Source: Candidatus Acidiferrum typicum (GTDB taxonomy: Bacteria > Acidobacteriota > Terriglobia > Acidiferrales > UBA7541). From it: 64,000 nt of DNA. Of the stretch, positions 7,890-18,300 are shown piece after piece. Position numbers and translations under genes: made by a program. Position 1 is the stretch's first letter. The number at the start of each line of letters is the position of its first letter. The notes below the pieces were generated by a model. That model was not told the DNA's origin. It worked only from the letters and a program-made list of their open reading frames with translations, and ran no database searches. The stretch is taken from contig JAOAPV010000065.1 in NCBI GenBank assembly GCA_025463055.1, positions 1 to 64,000 on the forward strand, written 5' to 3'.

Positions 7890-9938
7890 ATGCCTCCGAC
7901 GCTCAAAGACGGCTCTTCACTTTCAACATCATCCGAAAAGCCGGAGCGCGCCTCCGAGAACCCACGAGCCAGCGAAGGAATCAGCAGCGCGCAGCCTGTT
8001 ACGCTGGAAGTGCCGGTGACGGTGAACGGCGCGCGGGCAGTGGAAGGCAGCGAAAAGCGCGAGCCATTTTCGGAAACCACGAACACGGTGTTAGTGCTCG
8101 CAAACGGCGCGGTGATCCGTCTTTCCTCGTCTGTTGCACCGGGGCAGCTTCTTTTTCTGACCAATGAAAAAACGAAAAAGGAAGTTGTATGCCAGGTAGT
8201 GAAATCCAAAAATTATCGGAATGTCAGCGGTTACGTGGAACTGGAATTCACCGAGCCGGTGCTCGGATTCTGGGGCATGCGGTTTCCCGGCGAGCGTCAG
8301 ATAGGTCACGCCGGCTCGACTTCGCCTGTCGCCCGTAAATCGGATTTCGTTGCGCCGGGGAAAAGCGCCGAGCCGAAACCCGCTACGTATGCGGATGCGA
8401 GCCCCGCAGCCGCAAGCATCAATTCCAATCTTGCTGACGCGGTGCAAGAGTTCAAAACCGAAATCAAGGCGGATTCGCGCCCGACGAGCAAAGCGGATTT
8501 CCTCGCGCCTGCAGAGACCTCCATTGACGGGCTGAAGCTCGAAGCGAATCGCTTGCAGGAACAGCTTTCTGCCCTGCTCTTTGCCGACCAGAAGGAGAGC
8601 GAAGCGAAGCCGAGTGTCTCGGTGGCCCCGCCCTCCAAGCAGGAGCTTGGGGATGCCGCCGCAAAAATTCTCGACATGGCAAGGGAAGAACCGGCAATCA
8701 GCAAGCTCGAGAAGCCGGCCAAATCTGACCTGGATGGTTCGGAGCAGACTCCGCCGAAGAATGCAGGGGGAGCGGCAAAGTTCAGCTTCGACAATGAAGA
8801 ATCGAAAATTCCGGCGTGGCTCGAGCCTTTGGCGCGCAACGCGGCCGTTCACGTGCCACAGGCAGAAGAAGGCGCAGCGGATTCAGATAACCAATTTGAA
8901 GAATGGCAGGCGCCGGTAGCAGCCGAGTCAGTTTCTCCACAAAAGCAGGCCGCAGCACCGGCAAAGAGCGTAACCAGTTCACCAAAACCCACGCCTTCTG
9001 CTCCACTATTTGGAAACACGCTGCTCGGCGAAACCAATGCAGAGCTGACGAGACCGAGCGGAAGCGGCAAGGGAATATGGATCGGGATCGCCGCTGGCCT
9101 GATTGTCGCTGCGGCGAGCGGAGCGTGGTACTTCCGTGATTCGCTGGCGTCTTTGGCGCCTGTGCACACAACTTCTCGAACGAATATGTCGCCCGCTTTC
9201 TCTGCGGCTCCGGCGTCTTCTTTGCCATCGGTTGATAGCGCTTCGACTGTCACGCCTTCGTTGCCTGCGGTCCAAACGTTGGAACCCTCCTCTCCTGAGA
9301 CGAAAATCAGTCCTGCAAACGGGGTCACAGAAACGCCTCCACCCGCTGTTTCCTCTTTGACTCAGGGCAAGATGCAGGCTGCGGCGATTACCGAGCGCAT
9401 CCCCAAACCGAGTGTCAGTAAAGATGTGATTAACGCGCCGGCGAAGTCAGCCGAGTCCGTTGAGGCAGAAATCAAGAGGCCTTCTCTGGGGACAGTCCGG
9501 CTGGCTAAGCCGAAACTGGGTCACTCCGCGAGTGCACAGCCAAGTGGTGAGATGGAGCCGGCGCTGGAGTTAAACAGCGAAACGCTTTCCGCGCAGAACT
9601 CGCTGAGCACGGATTTTGGGGAAAGCTCGAAACCGCCGGCCGCTCCAGCGGCGGTTGTAATGGTGGGCGGAGACGTGAAGCCCGCGCGTATGATTTCTTC
9701 GGTGCCGCCTGTTTATCCAGCGTTGGCGAAAACACAACACGTAGCCGGCGACGTACGCGTCGATGCATTGGTTGATGCTACGGGTCGCGTGACCGCGATG
9801 AAGGTTGTCTCCGGCCCTTCGTTGCTGCACCAGGCGGCTATGGACTCGTTGCGCCAGTGGAAGTATCAGGCGGCCACCCTGGATGGCAAGCCAGTTCCCA
9901 TGCACCTCACCGTTACGATCCAGTTCCGCTTGCAGTAG
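7890..9938 (+). CDS. PilZ-like domain / membrane anchor / TonB C-terminal domain fusion
   Basis: A 682-residue protein of unusual layout. Residues about 35-140 resemble a PilZ-like beta barrel (V-T-L-E-V-P-V-T-V, later V-S-G-Y-V-E-L-E-F), but no clear R-x-x-x-R is seen. A long Ala/Pro/Glu-rich low-complexity stretch follows to about residue 390. One transmembrane helix (I-W-I-G-I-A-A-G-L-I-V-A-A-A near 392) is followed by a Pro/Ser-rich periplasmic linker and a TonB C-terminal domain (P-P-V-Y-P-A-L-A-K, G-R-V-T-A-M-K-V-V-S-G-P). A large cytoplasmic part before the anchor is atypical for TonB. No ExbB/ExbD genes are in the window. Confidence 0.8.
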   Translation: MPPTLKDGSSLSTSSEKPERASENPRASEGISSAQPVTLEVPVTVNGARAVEGSEKREPFSETTNTVLVLANGAVIRLSSSVAPGQLLFLTNEKTKKEVVCQVVKSKNYRNVSGYVELEFTEPVLGFWGMRFPGERQIGHAGSTSPVARKSDFVAPGKSAEPKPATYADASPAAASINSNLADAVQEFKTEIKADSRPTSKADFLAPAETSIDGLKLEANRLQEQLSALLFADQKESEAKPSVSVAPPSKQELGDAAAKILDMAREEPAISKLEKPAKSDLDGSEQTPPKNAGGAAKFSFDNEESKIPAWLEPLARNAAVHVPQAEEGAADSDNQFEEWQAPVAAESVSPQKQAAAPAKSVTSSPKPTPSAPLFGNTLLGETNAELTRPSGSGKGIWIGIAAGLIVAAASGAWYFRDSLASLAPVHTTSRTNMSPAFSAAPASSLPSVDSASTVTPSLPAVQTLEPSSPETKISPANGVTETPPPAVSSLTQGKMQAAAITERIPKPSVSKDVINAPAKSAESVEAEIKRPSLGTVRLAKPKLGHSASAQPSGEMEPALELNSETLSAQNSLSTDFGESSKPPAAPAAVVMVGGDVKPARMISSVPPVYPALAKTQHVAGDVRVDALVDATGRVTAMKVVSGPSLLHQAAMDSLRQWKYQAATLDGKPVPMHLTVTIQFRLQ

Positions 9939-10095
9939 GTCCTTACCCCCCATAAGCAGCGGTCGAATAGACATAAATTTGACAAGTTTAGGCACCTCAA
10001 CCGCTAGGCTCATTCGTCTATCGGCTAATAAGCTGAAGCGGCGCGTCATCGGTGGCTTGAACCCGATCGGCGGCGGGAGCAAAGGATCCTAAGCT

Positions 10096-10752
10096 ATGAG
10101 CACACAGATCAGCCCCATTGCGGAACACGAGAGCAGCGAGAGGTCTCCTTCGAGGTTGTTGGCGTTTCCGGCGCGGTACGCACGTTTCGGAACGTTTCAG
10201 GCCGACTTCGAGCGCGAGGAGCTATATCAGAATGGCCAACGTGTCCGTGTCCAGGCCAAGCTCTTCCAGGGGCTGCTGCTGCTCCTGAGTCGCGCGGGAG
10301 AGGTTGTCACTCGCAACGAAGTGCGGCGGCACCTTTGGCCGGACGCGTTTCTGAGCAACCTCGATGCGAATGTCAACACCACGATGAATAAGCTGCGCCT
10401 GGTGCTCGGTGATTCTCCGGAAAGCCCCGTGTATATCGAAACGATTCCGCGGCGCGGGTATAGCTTCATTGCGGCAGTTGAGTTCTCAGACGTTGCGGCC
10501 GAATCGTCCGCGGAGGTCGCGAAGGCGGCTTCGGGTCGGGTGAGTGAAGCTGAAGGACCGAGCGCGTTTTGGTCGAACGAGCGCCTGCACAGGGTTGCGC
10601 GTGTGGCCGCCTTGCTGTTCGCGGGGATGATTTTTGGCGCACTTCTGGCATCCGTGTGGTTTGTCATACAGGCAAAAAATCCGCATCGGGCGAATAACGC
10701 AAATACCGGCGCGTTGCTCTCCGAATGCGCATACCGGGTGGTATCCCGGTAG
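10096..10752 (+). CDS. Membrane-anchored winged-helix (OmpR/CadC-type) regulator
   Basis: A 218-residue protein. Residues 28-130 form an OmpR/PhoB-type winged helix (F-G-T-F-x-A-D-F, V-V-T-R-N-E-V-R-R-H-L-W-P, I-E-T-I-P-R-R-G-Y-S-F). A transmembrane helix lies near residues 175-195 (A-A-L-L-F-A-G-M-I-F-G-A-L-L-A-S-V-W-F), leaving a short tail of about 20 residues. This is a CadC/ToxR layout with almost no periplasmic sensor. Longer relatives often carry TPR or WD repeats after the helix, so this may be a shortened version. Targets are unknown. Confidence 0.85.
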   Translation: MSTQISPIAEHESSERSPSRLLAFPARYARFGTFQADFEREELYQNGQRVRVQAKLFQGLLLLLSRAGEVVTRNEVRRHLWPDAFLSNLDANVNTTMNKLRLVLGDSPESPVYIETIPRRGYSFIAAVEFSDVAAESSAEVAKAASGRVSEAEGPSAFWSNERLHRVARVAALLFAGMIFGALLASVWFVIQAKNPHRANNANTGALLSECAYRVVSR

Positions 10753-11043
10753 CTGGCGCGCCTAACTGAACGCGCGACCTGTTTCTATTCGCGCATCCCT
10801 CCGTCCACAATTGTACGTGCGCAAAATCGCAATGTGCTGCGGTCTCCTGCTTGCGAGTGGCGAAGCAGGTTCGTATACTGGCGGCCCGGCCAAGTGACAG
10901 GTCAGCGGGTGGGTAGCCCGCCGAATTCACCTCTTTCTTGGCTCTCCAGGTCGCCTTCTGTGCCGCAAATCGCCCAGGGCGAACTACGAACGCGAACGGA
11001 TGACGTGCCGGTTGGGCGGCCTGGTCCAAAGGAGATTCTTCGA

Positions 11044-12321
11044 ATGTCGCAATCGCAAGCGCCTGCACCGGAAGAGATGAATGTTTACCAGAACGCGGAA
11101 GCGCGCTTCGAAGTGGCGGCCAATAAATTGGGGCTCGAGCAAGGGCTTTACCGCTATTTGAAACATCCCAGCAAAGAAATCACGTTATACATTCCGGTGG
11201 GCATGGACAACGGCCAACTCGAAGTCTTCATTGGCTATCGGGTGTTGCATTCAACGGTGCGCGGCCCTGGCAAGGGTGGGATTCGCTTTGCTCCCGACGT
11301 TTCGCTCGATGAAGTGCGCGCGCTGGCTACATGGATGACGTGGAAATGCGCGGTGGTGAATATTCCGTTCGGGGGAGCAAAGGGCGGAGTGATTTGCGAC
11401 CCACGCAAAATGTCGCGAGGGGAACTGGAACGGCTGACGCGGCGCTACACAGCGGAACTGGCGAACTGGCTTGGTCCGGAGCGCGATGTGCCAGCTCCCG
11501 ACGTGGGTACGGGCGAGCAAATGATGGCATGGGTGATGGATACGTATGCGATGCACGTGGGCCAAGCGACCACTGCTGTCGTCACTGGCAAGCCGATCGA
11601 ACTAGGTGGTTCGCGGGGACGCCGTGAAGCTACCGGGCGAGGCGTGATGATCTGCTGCGACAAAGCAATCGCCAAATTGGGGATGAAGCGCGAAGGAAGC
11701 CGCGTAGTGATCCAAGGTTTCGGCAACGTCGGCTCGCTGGCGGGGCTTTTGATGCAGCAGGCGGGATACAAAATTGTGGGTCTCGCCGATATCGGCGGCG
11801 GGCTATACAACGACAAAGGCTTCGATATTCCCAAAGTCATCGATTGGGTGTACACACAGAAGAAGCCGTTGCACGAATTTCCGGGCGGCGGGACGAAGAT
11901 GAGCTCGCGCGACGTGCTTTTTCAGCCGTGCGAAATCGCGATCCCGGCGGCGATTGAAAATCAAATTACGGAGAGGAACGCCAACCAAGTCCAGGCAAAA
12001 ATTCTATGCGAAGGCGCGAATGGCCCGACCACGTGGCAAGCGGACGCCATCATCGACGCTAAGGGCATCTTTACCGTGCCGGATATCCTCGGTAATGCAG
12101 GCGGCGTTACGGTTAGCTATTTCGAGTGGGTGCAGGACCGGCAAGGCTTCTTCTGGCGGGAGAGCGAAGTGAATGAGCGGTTGTTCGACATAATGGATAA
12201 TGCATTCGATGAAGTGGTACGCTACGCGGAAACGCACAAGGTCAACAATCGCATTGCAGCGTATATGCTGGCCATCGATCGCGTAGCCAGTGCGCTAAAA
12301 TTGCGCGGCATTTACGCTTAA
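11044..12321 (+). CDS. Glu/Leu/Phe/Val dehydrogenase (glutamate dehydrogenase type)
   Basis: A 425-residue NAD(P)-dependent amino-acid dehydrogenase, most likely interconverting glutamate and 2-oxoglutarate with ammonia. The substrate region shows G-P-G-K-G-G-I-R-F and the catalytic-lysine segment [16 protein letters not shown] is conserved, and the Rossmann loop is Q-G-F-G-N-V-G. Length matches hexameric GDHs. ATG 11044 is chosen because AAAGGAG precedes it; the frame is open about 210 bases upstream but lacks family character. A link to the nitrogen-control genes at 25969-30452 is plausible but not adjacent. Confidence 0.9.
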   Translation: MSQSQAPAPEEMNVYQNAEARFEVAANKLGLEQGLYRYLKHPSKEITLYIPVGMDNGQLEVFIGYRVLHSTVRGPGKGGIRFAPDVSLDEVRALATWMTWKCAVVNIPFGGAKGGVICDPRKMSRGELERLTRRYTAELANWLGPERDVPAPDVGTGEQMMAWVMDTYAMHVGQATTAVVTGKPIELGGSRGRREATGRGVMICCDKAIAKLGMKREGSRVVIQGFGNVGSLAGLLMQQAGYKIVGLADIGGGLYNDKGFDIPKVIDWVYTQKKPLHEFPGGGTKMSSRDVLFQPCEIAIPAAIENQITERNANQVQAKILCEGANGPTTWQADAIIDAKGIFTVPDILGNAGGVTVSYFEWVQDRQGFFWRESEVNERLFDIMDNAFDEVVRYAETHKVNNRIAAYMLAIDRVASALKLRGIYA

Positions 12322-12327
12322 GATTTT

Positions 12328-12358
12328 GCGAATGCGCGGCACTTGCCGGTACGCGCAT
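12328..12358 (+). terminator. Possible hairpin after the dehydrogenase gene
   Basis: ATGCGCGGC (12332-12340) can pair with GCC and GCGCAT (12345-12358) around an ACTT loop, with a small bulge. It begins 7 bases after the stop codon. There is no immediate T-run, so intrinsic termination is uncertain. Confidence 0.3.
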
Positions 12359-12425
12359 CGCACGACAATTTTCTTGGTCCCCGAACGGCTCGAGGAAACC
12401 TTCGAGCCAGGAAGGAGTCCGCGCC

Positions 12426-13232
12426 GTGCTTCCGGACTCACTTTTGCCGGGCAGTTGTAAAACTGAAATGCAGCATCGCCTGGATATTTGCATCGCCGGG
12501 CGTTGGATGTACGAGCAAGGCTACAACGTGGCGTGCGAGGGAAATGTGTCGGTGCGCCTGGACGAGAAGCGCATTCTGACCACGCCGACGTGCATGAACA
12601 AGGGGATGCTGGCTCCTGAAGACCTGGTGGTAACGGATCTCAATGGCCGGCAGCTTTCCGGCGAGCGGAAATTCTCCTCGGAGCTGGCCATGCATCTTCT
12701 CTTTTACAACATGCGCCCGGATGTAAACGCTATTTGCCATGCGCACCCTCCGACCGCTACGGGATTTGCAGTTGCTGGGCGCGGCCTGGACCAGGCTTTG
12801 CTTCCCGAAGTGATTGTGGGACTTGGGCGTATTCCGCTCGTCCGTTACGCTACGCCCGGGACGGTGGAGCTTAGCGCGGCGCTTGAGCCTTACGTGCCTC
12901 ATTACGATGCGCTGCTGCTGGCTAATCACGGCGCGGTCACCTGCGGTCCGGATTTACTAACGGCGTATTTTCGGCTGGAAACCATCGAGCACGTAGCGAA
13001 AATCACGTTGGCCGCAGAGACGGCGGGCAATCCGACACTGCTCTCTGGCCGTGAAGTCGCGAAACTCATGGCGGCGCGATCGCGCTACTTCGTCACGCCG
13101 CCCCCCGGTGGAGGAGCGGAGTTGCCGATAACCTCCGACGGAAATGAGAGCGGCGACCCCGTGCGGCTCACGCGCGGAGAATTGGATGCGCTGATCGATG
13201 AAGCGGTCCGCAAAGACCGCGCCCGCCGCTGA
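12426..13232 (+). CDS. Class II aldolase/adducin family protein
   Basis: A 268-residue protein of the zinc-dependent class II aldolase family (L-fuculose-1-phosphate aldolase, L-ribulose-5-phosphate epimerase and relatives). Metal ligands are visible as H-A-H-P-P-T-A near residue 104 and the later A-N-H-G-A-V; the N-terminal N-V-S-V-R and the S-S-E-L-A-M-H segment are typical. The start is GTG 12426, eight bases after an AGGAAGGAG ribosome site. The last 50 residues (Gly/Pro-rich then acidic helix) extend beyond the core. The sugar substrate cannot be told from sequence. Confidence 0.88.
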   Translation: MLPDSLLPGSCKTEMQHRLDICIAGRWMYEQGYNVACEGNVSVRLDEKRILTTPTCMNKGMLAPEDLVVTDLNGRQLSGERKFSSELAMHLLFYNMRPDVNAICHAHPPTATGFAVAGRGLDQALLPEVIVGLGRIPLVRYATPGTVELSAALEPYVPHYDALLLANHGAVTCGPDLLTAYFRLETIEHVAKITLAAETAGNPTLLSGREVAKLMAARSRYFVTPPPGGGAELPITSDGNESGDPVRLTRGELDALIDEAVRKDRARR

Positions 13233-13282
13233 CCTATTCGGTATCCCTTGCTTGAGAGTAGAATAGCTGCACGGGTGTTGTC

Positions 13283-13486
13283 ATGAAAGCGAAACCCGCC
13301 CGCGAGAATCCGAACGAAGAAGCAAAGCCTCAGTGTGAAGCTGTCTCCCAGTTGGACGAGCCGTGCAATCAATCTGCTGAAATCTTCTGTGACAAGTGTC
13401 AGCGTTGGTTTTGCGCTGCGCACGTGCAAGATGATCTTGGGCACGCTTGTGGACTCGGGGCTGGAGACGAAGGCGGCGAAGGCTGA
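13283..13486 (+). CDS. Small cysteine-rich, probably zinc-binding protein
   Basis: A 67-residue protein with Cys18, Cys28, Cys36, Cys39, Cys44, His47, His54 and Cys56. The pattern C-D-K-C-x4-C-x2-H-x6-H-x-C recalls treble-clef or B-box-like zinc sites. The N-terminus is charged and the end is Gly-rich. The ATG has only a weak ribosome site. The frame is compact and its cysteine spacing orderly, so it is probably a real gene. It converges on gltX with 26 bases between stops. Function unknown. Confidence 0.55.
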   Translation: MKAKPARENPNEEAKPQCEAVSQLDEPCNQSAEIFCDKCQRWFCAAHVQDDLGHACGLGAGDEGGEG

Positions 13487-13512
13487 GGTCCCCGCTACTT
13501 CGTTATGGCGGG

Positions 13513-15003
13513 TTACCCTGCGGCTTGTGCCGGCAACGCGCGGCGGAGGCGGTTAACTACGCGGTCGCGAGCCAGGACAACCATGGTGTCGAACAGGGGC
13601 GGGGCCACGGCTTGGCCGACGATGGCAACGCGGGTGGCGTTGATGAGCAGGCCGGCTTTTATGCCTTCGGCTTCGGCGAGGGCGCGGAGTGCGTGGTCGC
13701 AAGCATCGTGATTCCAGTCGGATGGGGCGATGGCCGCCAACTTTTCCGCGAGCTTGGCGAGCAGCTCCGGAACTTTCGGATCCTTCCAGAATTTGGCTTT
13801 GGCTTCCGGGTCAATCTCGAAATCGTCGGAAAAAAAGGCGCGGGACCACGAAGAAAAATCAGGGAGGAGGCGGATACGTGGGCGCAGGAGGTCCACTGTT
13901 TTCGCGAACCACTCACGGCCGGCGCCGCTGGCCCACTCGTCTTTCCATAAATGACTGCGCTTTAGCTCCGCTTCTACTTCCGGAAGCAAATCTTCAATGG
14001 GCAGCTTTTGAAGATACTGTGTGTTGAACCATTCTAGTTTGGGGCGATCGAAAACGGCATTGGTGCGGCTGACGCCTTCAAGTGAAAATTTTTCGAGCAG
14101 TTCTTTTGTGCGGAGAAATTCTTCATCTCCGCCGGGCGCCCAGCCGAGCAGGGCAAGAAAATTGCGGAAAGCTTCTGGCAGAAAGCCTTCGGTGCGATAC
14201 ATGTTTACGTCAGTGGCGCCGTGACGCTTGGAGAGGCGGGATTTGTCCGGACCGAGGATGAGAGGTACGTGAGCGAATATGGGTGCCTCCGCGCCGAGCG
14301 CGCGGTAGAGCAGGACTTGCTTGGGAGTGTTGGAGATGTGATCGGCGCCGCGAATCACGTGGGTGATGCGCATGTCGATGTCGTCGACGACGACACCGAG
14401 CTGGTACATGGACTGACCGAATTCTTCGTCCCCTTTGCCGGAGCGCAAGAGGACGAAATCCTCGATCTCGTCATTGGAGAATTCGCGTTCGCCGAATACG
14501 GCGTCGAAGAATTTGGTGGTGCCGCCAATGGGGACGCGAAAGCGAAGGGCGGGCTTGGTTCCGGGTGTCGATGGCTTGCCGTCGCGACAGGTGCAGCGCA
14601 CGATACGTCGGGCACCGGGGGCCTTCGGTTCGTCATCCTGAGCCTCAACGGCATGGTCGCCGCCGGCGTAGCGCTCTGCCGGGCAGTAACACAGAAACGC
14701 GGCGCCGCTGGCGAGCAGTTTTTTGCCCGCCGCCTGGTATAAATCGGTGCGCTGCGATTGATAAAACGGGCCTTCATCCCAATCGACGCCGAGCCAGCGG
14801 AGCCCTTCGACAATACCCTGAACGAGTTCGGGCTTGTTGCGCTCGGCGTCGGTATCCTCGATGCGCAGGATCATGGCGCCGCGCTGGTGCCGTGCGAAAA
14901 GCCAGTTAAACAGGGCGGTGCGCGCACCCCCGACGTGGAGATAGCCGGTGGGCGATGGCGCAAAACGCACGCGTACTGGGCCGATTTTAGTGTTTTCACT
15001 CAT
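13513..15003 (-). CDS. gltX: Glutamyl-tRNA synthetase
   Basis: A 496-residue class I aminoacyl-tRNA synthetase that charges tRNA with glutamate (or tRNA-Gln in species using transamidation). The HIGH-type motif is P-S-P-T-G-Y-L-H-V-G-G-A-R at residues 15-27 and the KMSKS-type motif is K-S-R-L-S-K-R-H-G. A C-Y-C...C-T-C cluster around residue 105-140 may bind zinc. The C-terminal anticodon-binding helical domain is complete. The ATG at 15003 is the natural start. Confidence 0.95.
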   Translation of the reverse strand: MSENTKIGPVRVRFAPSPTGYLHVGGARTALFNWLFARHQRGAMILRIEDTDAERNKPELVQGIVEGLRWLGVDWDEGPFYQSQRTDLYQAAGKKLLASGAAFLCYCPAERYAGGDHAVEAQDDEPKAPGARRIVRCTCRDGKPSTPGTKPALRFRVPIGGTTKFFDAVFGEREFSNDEIEDFVLLRSGKGDEEFGQSMYQLGVVVDDIDMRITHVIRGADHISNTPKQVLLYRALGAEAPIFAHVPLILGPDKSRLSKRHGATDVNMYRTEGFLPEAFRNFLALLGWAPGGDEEFLRTKELLEKFSLEGVSRTNAVFDRPKLEWFNTQYLQKLPIEDLLPEVEAELKRSHLWKDEWASGAGREWFAKTVDLLRPRIRLLPDFSSWSRAFFSDDFEIDPEAKAKFWKDPKVPELLAKLAEKLAAIAPSDWNHDACDHALRALAEAEGIKAGLLINATRVAIVGQAVAPPLFDTMVVLARDRVVNRLRRALPAQAAG

Positions 15004-15392
15004 TTTGCCGGGACCGTTTGGGGGTTCCGTGATTCTCTCGATGACAGTGTGATTGCCTAGTGTAGCGAAACACGGGTGGATGGTCCAACTGTGGGGCTAC
15101 CAGAAGCCTGGCATCGCTTGGAGAGCTATTTACTCAAGTCGTTACCTCTGCGATGGTTACCTCTGCTCTGCTACCTTTTTGGCCACCAGTACCGCGGTAC
15201 GCTTGCTTCGGCAAAAATCCATGCTCCATAATGCAAGTGCTTTATTTTGTGTGTCCATGACGCTTTTTGCGGGTGGTGCGAGGTGTGCGCGCCGTCCGCA
15301 ACGATGCGCATACATTACCAAAGGGCCGCTAAACTGTTTATTTTGGGGCAGGCGCGGCAGGTAGTTCCGCGCATTAGCGGAAGAATCGACGC
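15004..15392. other. Divergent intergenic region
   Basis: A 389-base gap between gltX and the GGDEF/HD-GYP gene. It should hold both promoters. The only structure seen is a direct repeat GTTACCTCTGC at 15141-15151 and 15156-15166. A 103-codon frame on the plus strand (15053-15364) has no domain character and is not called. Confidence 0.5.
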
Positions 15393-18300
15393 GTGTTGGT
15401 CTACAACAACTTCATAGCGCTGGCCCTGTTAGCGGCAACTTCGCTGGTGGCAGGGTTTTTCGCGTACATTTATAGCCTGAAGCGGCAGGCGTATCTGCTG
15501 CTGTGGACGGGCGGATGGACGCTATTTGCATTGCATTACCTGGGGCCGGCGGTGGCGCAATGGGTGCCGGGTACACCATTGCAGACGGCGCTGGACCGCT
15601 GGCTGTATGCGATGGCGGCAGTGTTTTTCTTTTTGGGCGCGCAACTCTATGCACAGCGCAAGCCGTGGAAAGTGGGGGCGGCAGCCTCGGCGGTGGTACT
15701 CGGCGCATGGGCCGTTGCGAACGCGCTACATCTTTTTAACATTTCGGCGGTAGTCCCGGCGGGGCTGCTATTTGGCGCGGTGGGGGTGATCTTTTGGCAG
15801 GAGAGCAAGCGGCAAGAAACACTTGCTGACCGCCTGCTCGGCCTGTCGTTCATGGCGTGGTGCGTTTTGCAGCTTGCCGTATTCCTATTGATGCGAAGCG
15901 CGCCGGCAGAATTGGCAATCGATAGCCCTATATCAGCAGTGCCTTCCGCATTCGTGGCCATGCTGATGGTGATGGCTTCGTATGAGGAAGAGAAGCGGCG
16001 CATCGAGCGCAACATGCTAGCGCTGTCGAATCTGAATCTGGCGACGTCGAGTTTCGTCGGCGGCGAGATTCAGCGAATGTTGTCGCAGGCTTTGGACCGC
16101 GTGCTGGGAGTGGTGCGATTGCCGGCGGGTGCGCTGTTTCTGCATCATGGCGATCCGCAAGGCCCAACGTCGGTGGTGGCGGTTGGGCTGAACGACGATT
16201 TCTGCCGCGTCGCGCAAAACGAAGGGCTGGACGATTATCTGGTGAGCTTAGTGTCGCGGCTCGGAGGCCTTCTGGGTTTTCGCGATTTGCGCAACGCGGA
16301 ATCCGTGGCGGCGCTGGAAAGAGAAGAGCCGATCAAGAGATTCAGGCAGCTTGCGATGGCGCAGGGACTGCGCAGCGTTGTAGCCATTAGCCTTCAGGCG
16401 AAGGAGCAAGCATTCGGCGTGCTGCTGTTGGGAACGCCGGACAGCCGGAGATTCGCGCCGGCGGAATATCGCTTGCTGTTGGCCTTGGGACACCAGATCG
16501 GCATGGCGGTGGAGAACAGTTACCTGGTGCAGCAGACTTCGCGCCGCTCGGAAGAATTGCACGTATTGAATGAGATTGGGCGCGCTCTTAGCTCGACGCT
16601 GAACAAGGAAGAATTGTTGGTGAAGATCTGGGAGGAATTGCGGCGATTGTTTGATGTGGAGAACTTTTATATTGCGGAGCTCGATCCGGTTCGCGACGAG
16701 ATGCGCTTCCACCTGGAAGTGATCGGAGGTACGCGCGTGCCGCGACGCAGCCGTCGCGCCGGGAATCATTTGACGGAGTACGTGATCCGAACGCGCCAGC
16801 CGGTGCTGATTCGTGACAACTACCTTGCGGAAGTGAATAAGTTGGGTGTGGTGCCGTTGCGCGAGGGCGGGTGTTTCTGCTGCGTGCCGCTGGTAGCTTA
16901 CGATCGCGCGATTGGGGCGATGGCCGTTTTCTCGGACCAGGAACATGTATTCGATGAGGGGCACCTGGAGTTGCTGCGCGTGCTAGCGAGCGAGGCCAGC
17001 ATCGCGATTGAAAATGCAAGATTGTTCCAGGAAGAGCGAACAAAGGCGCGGCACCTTTCGCTGCTGAACACGATTTCGCGGAATGCCATTGCGACGCTAA
17101 ATCCAGATGAAATGCTGGCGAAGATTACGGAGCAGCTCGAGTCCGGACTGATGTACGACCACATCGGCATCGGGCAATTGGAGTATTCGACGCGGGAGAT
17201 CGTGATTCAGGCGGAAGCAGGCAAGCGGCGGGGCGCGCTGGGGCGGCGAATTCCGCTCGGCACGGGCCTGATCGGGCAGGTGGCACGCAACGGTCAATTG
17301 GCGGCATACAACGCGAACGTCCCCGCGGATGCCGGGTTTAAGCCACTGCTGCCGGACACGCTAGCGGCAATTGCGCTGCCTGTGTTTTATGCTGAGCAAC
17401 TCCACGGGATTCTGTACGTGGAATCCTCGCAGCCTGCCGATTTTTCCGAGGAAGAAGTACTGCTGCTGCGCACGCTGGCGGACTTGATTGCCGGCGCTTT
17501 GCACAACGCGCTTTCCTTCCAGAAGGCGCAAGAGCAAGCGATTACGGACGGACTCACGGGCGTTAAGACGCATCGTTTTTTCATGGAGGCGTTGTCGGCC
17601 GAGTGGAAGAGATCGACGCGGGCAGGACGTTCGTTTGCGCTGGTGCTGATGGACCTTGACCGCTTCAAATTCGTGAATGATTTTTACGGGCACCTCGAGG
17701 GCGACCTGGTCCTGCAGCGTGTGGGTCACATTCTGGAGACAAACTGCCGGCGCTCAGATGTAGTGGCGCGATATGGCGGCGACGAATTCGTGATCTTGAT
17801 GCCGGAAACGAATATGGAGCACGCGCGGCAACTGGCGTCGAAGCTGCGCGGCTGGGTTTCCGCGGACCCGCTGCTGAGGGAGAAAAATATTAGCGCGAGC
17901 TTCGGCATCGCGTGCTATCCGCTGCATGGCTCGTCGCCGCAGGAATTGATCCAGGTCGCCGATGCTTCGATGTATATATCGAAGCATCAGGGCGGAAACG
18001 CGGTTTCGACGGCCGATCATTTCGACCCGAACGAAGCGAAGAAATGGAAGCGTGACGTGCTGGAAGCATACCTGGGCGTGACGCTGAAGCGTTTGTTTGC
18101 TACCGGACCGGAAGCGTTTGAGGAAATTTATTCGAGGCTGAAGCAATTTACGGAATCGCTGGCGGCAACAGAAGGGACGAACGGCACAGCGGGAGCGGCC
18201 GTTTCGGAAGGACCGCAGGCTCTGCCGCAGGCCGTGCTCGACACAGTCACTTCGCTGGCGTTTGCGATTGACGCAAAGGACCACTACACGCAGGGGCATT

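Noticed and set aside
15053-15364. Plus-strand 103-codon frame between gltX and the GGDEF/HD-GYP gene
   Set aside because: The composition is unlike coding sequence and the region must hold two divergent promoters.
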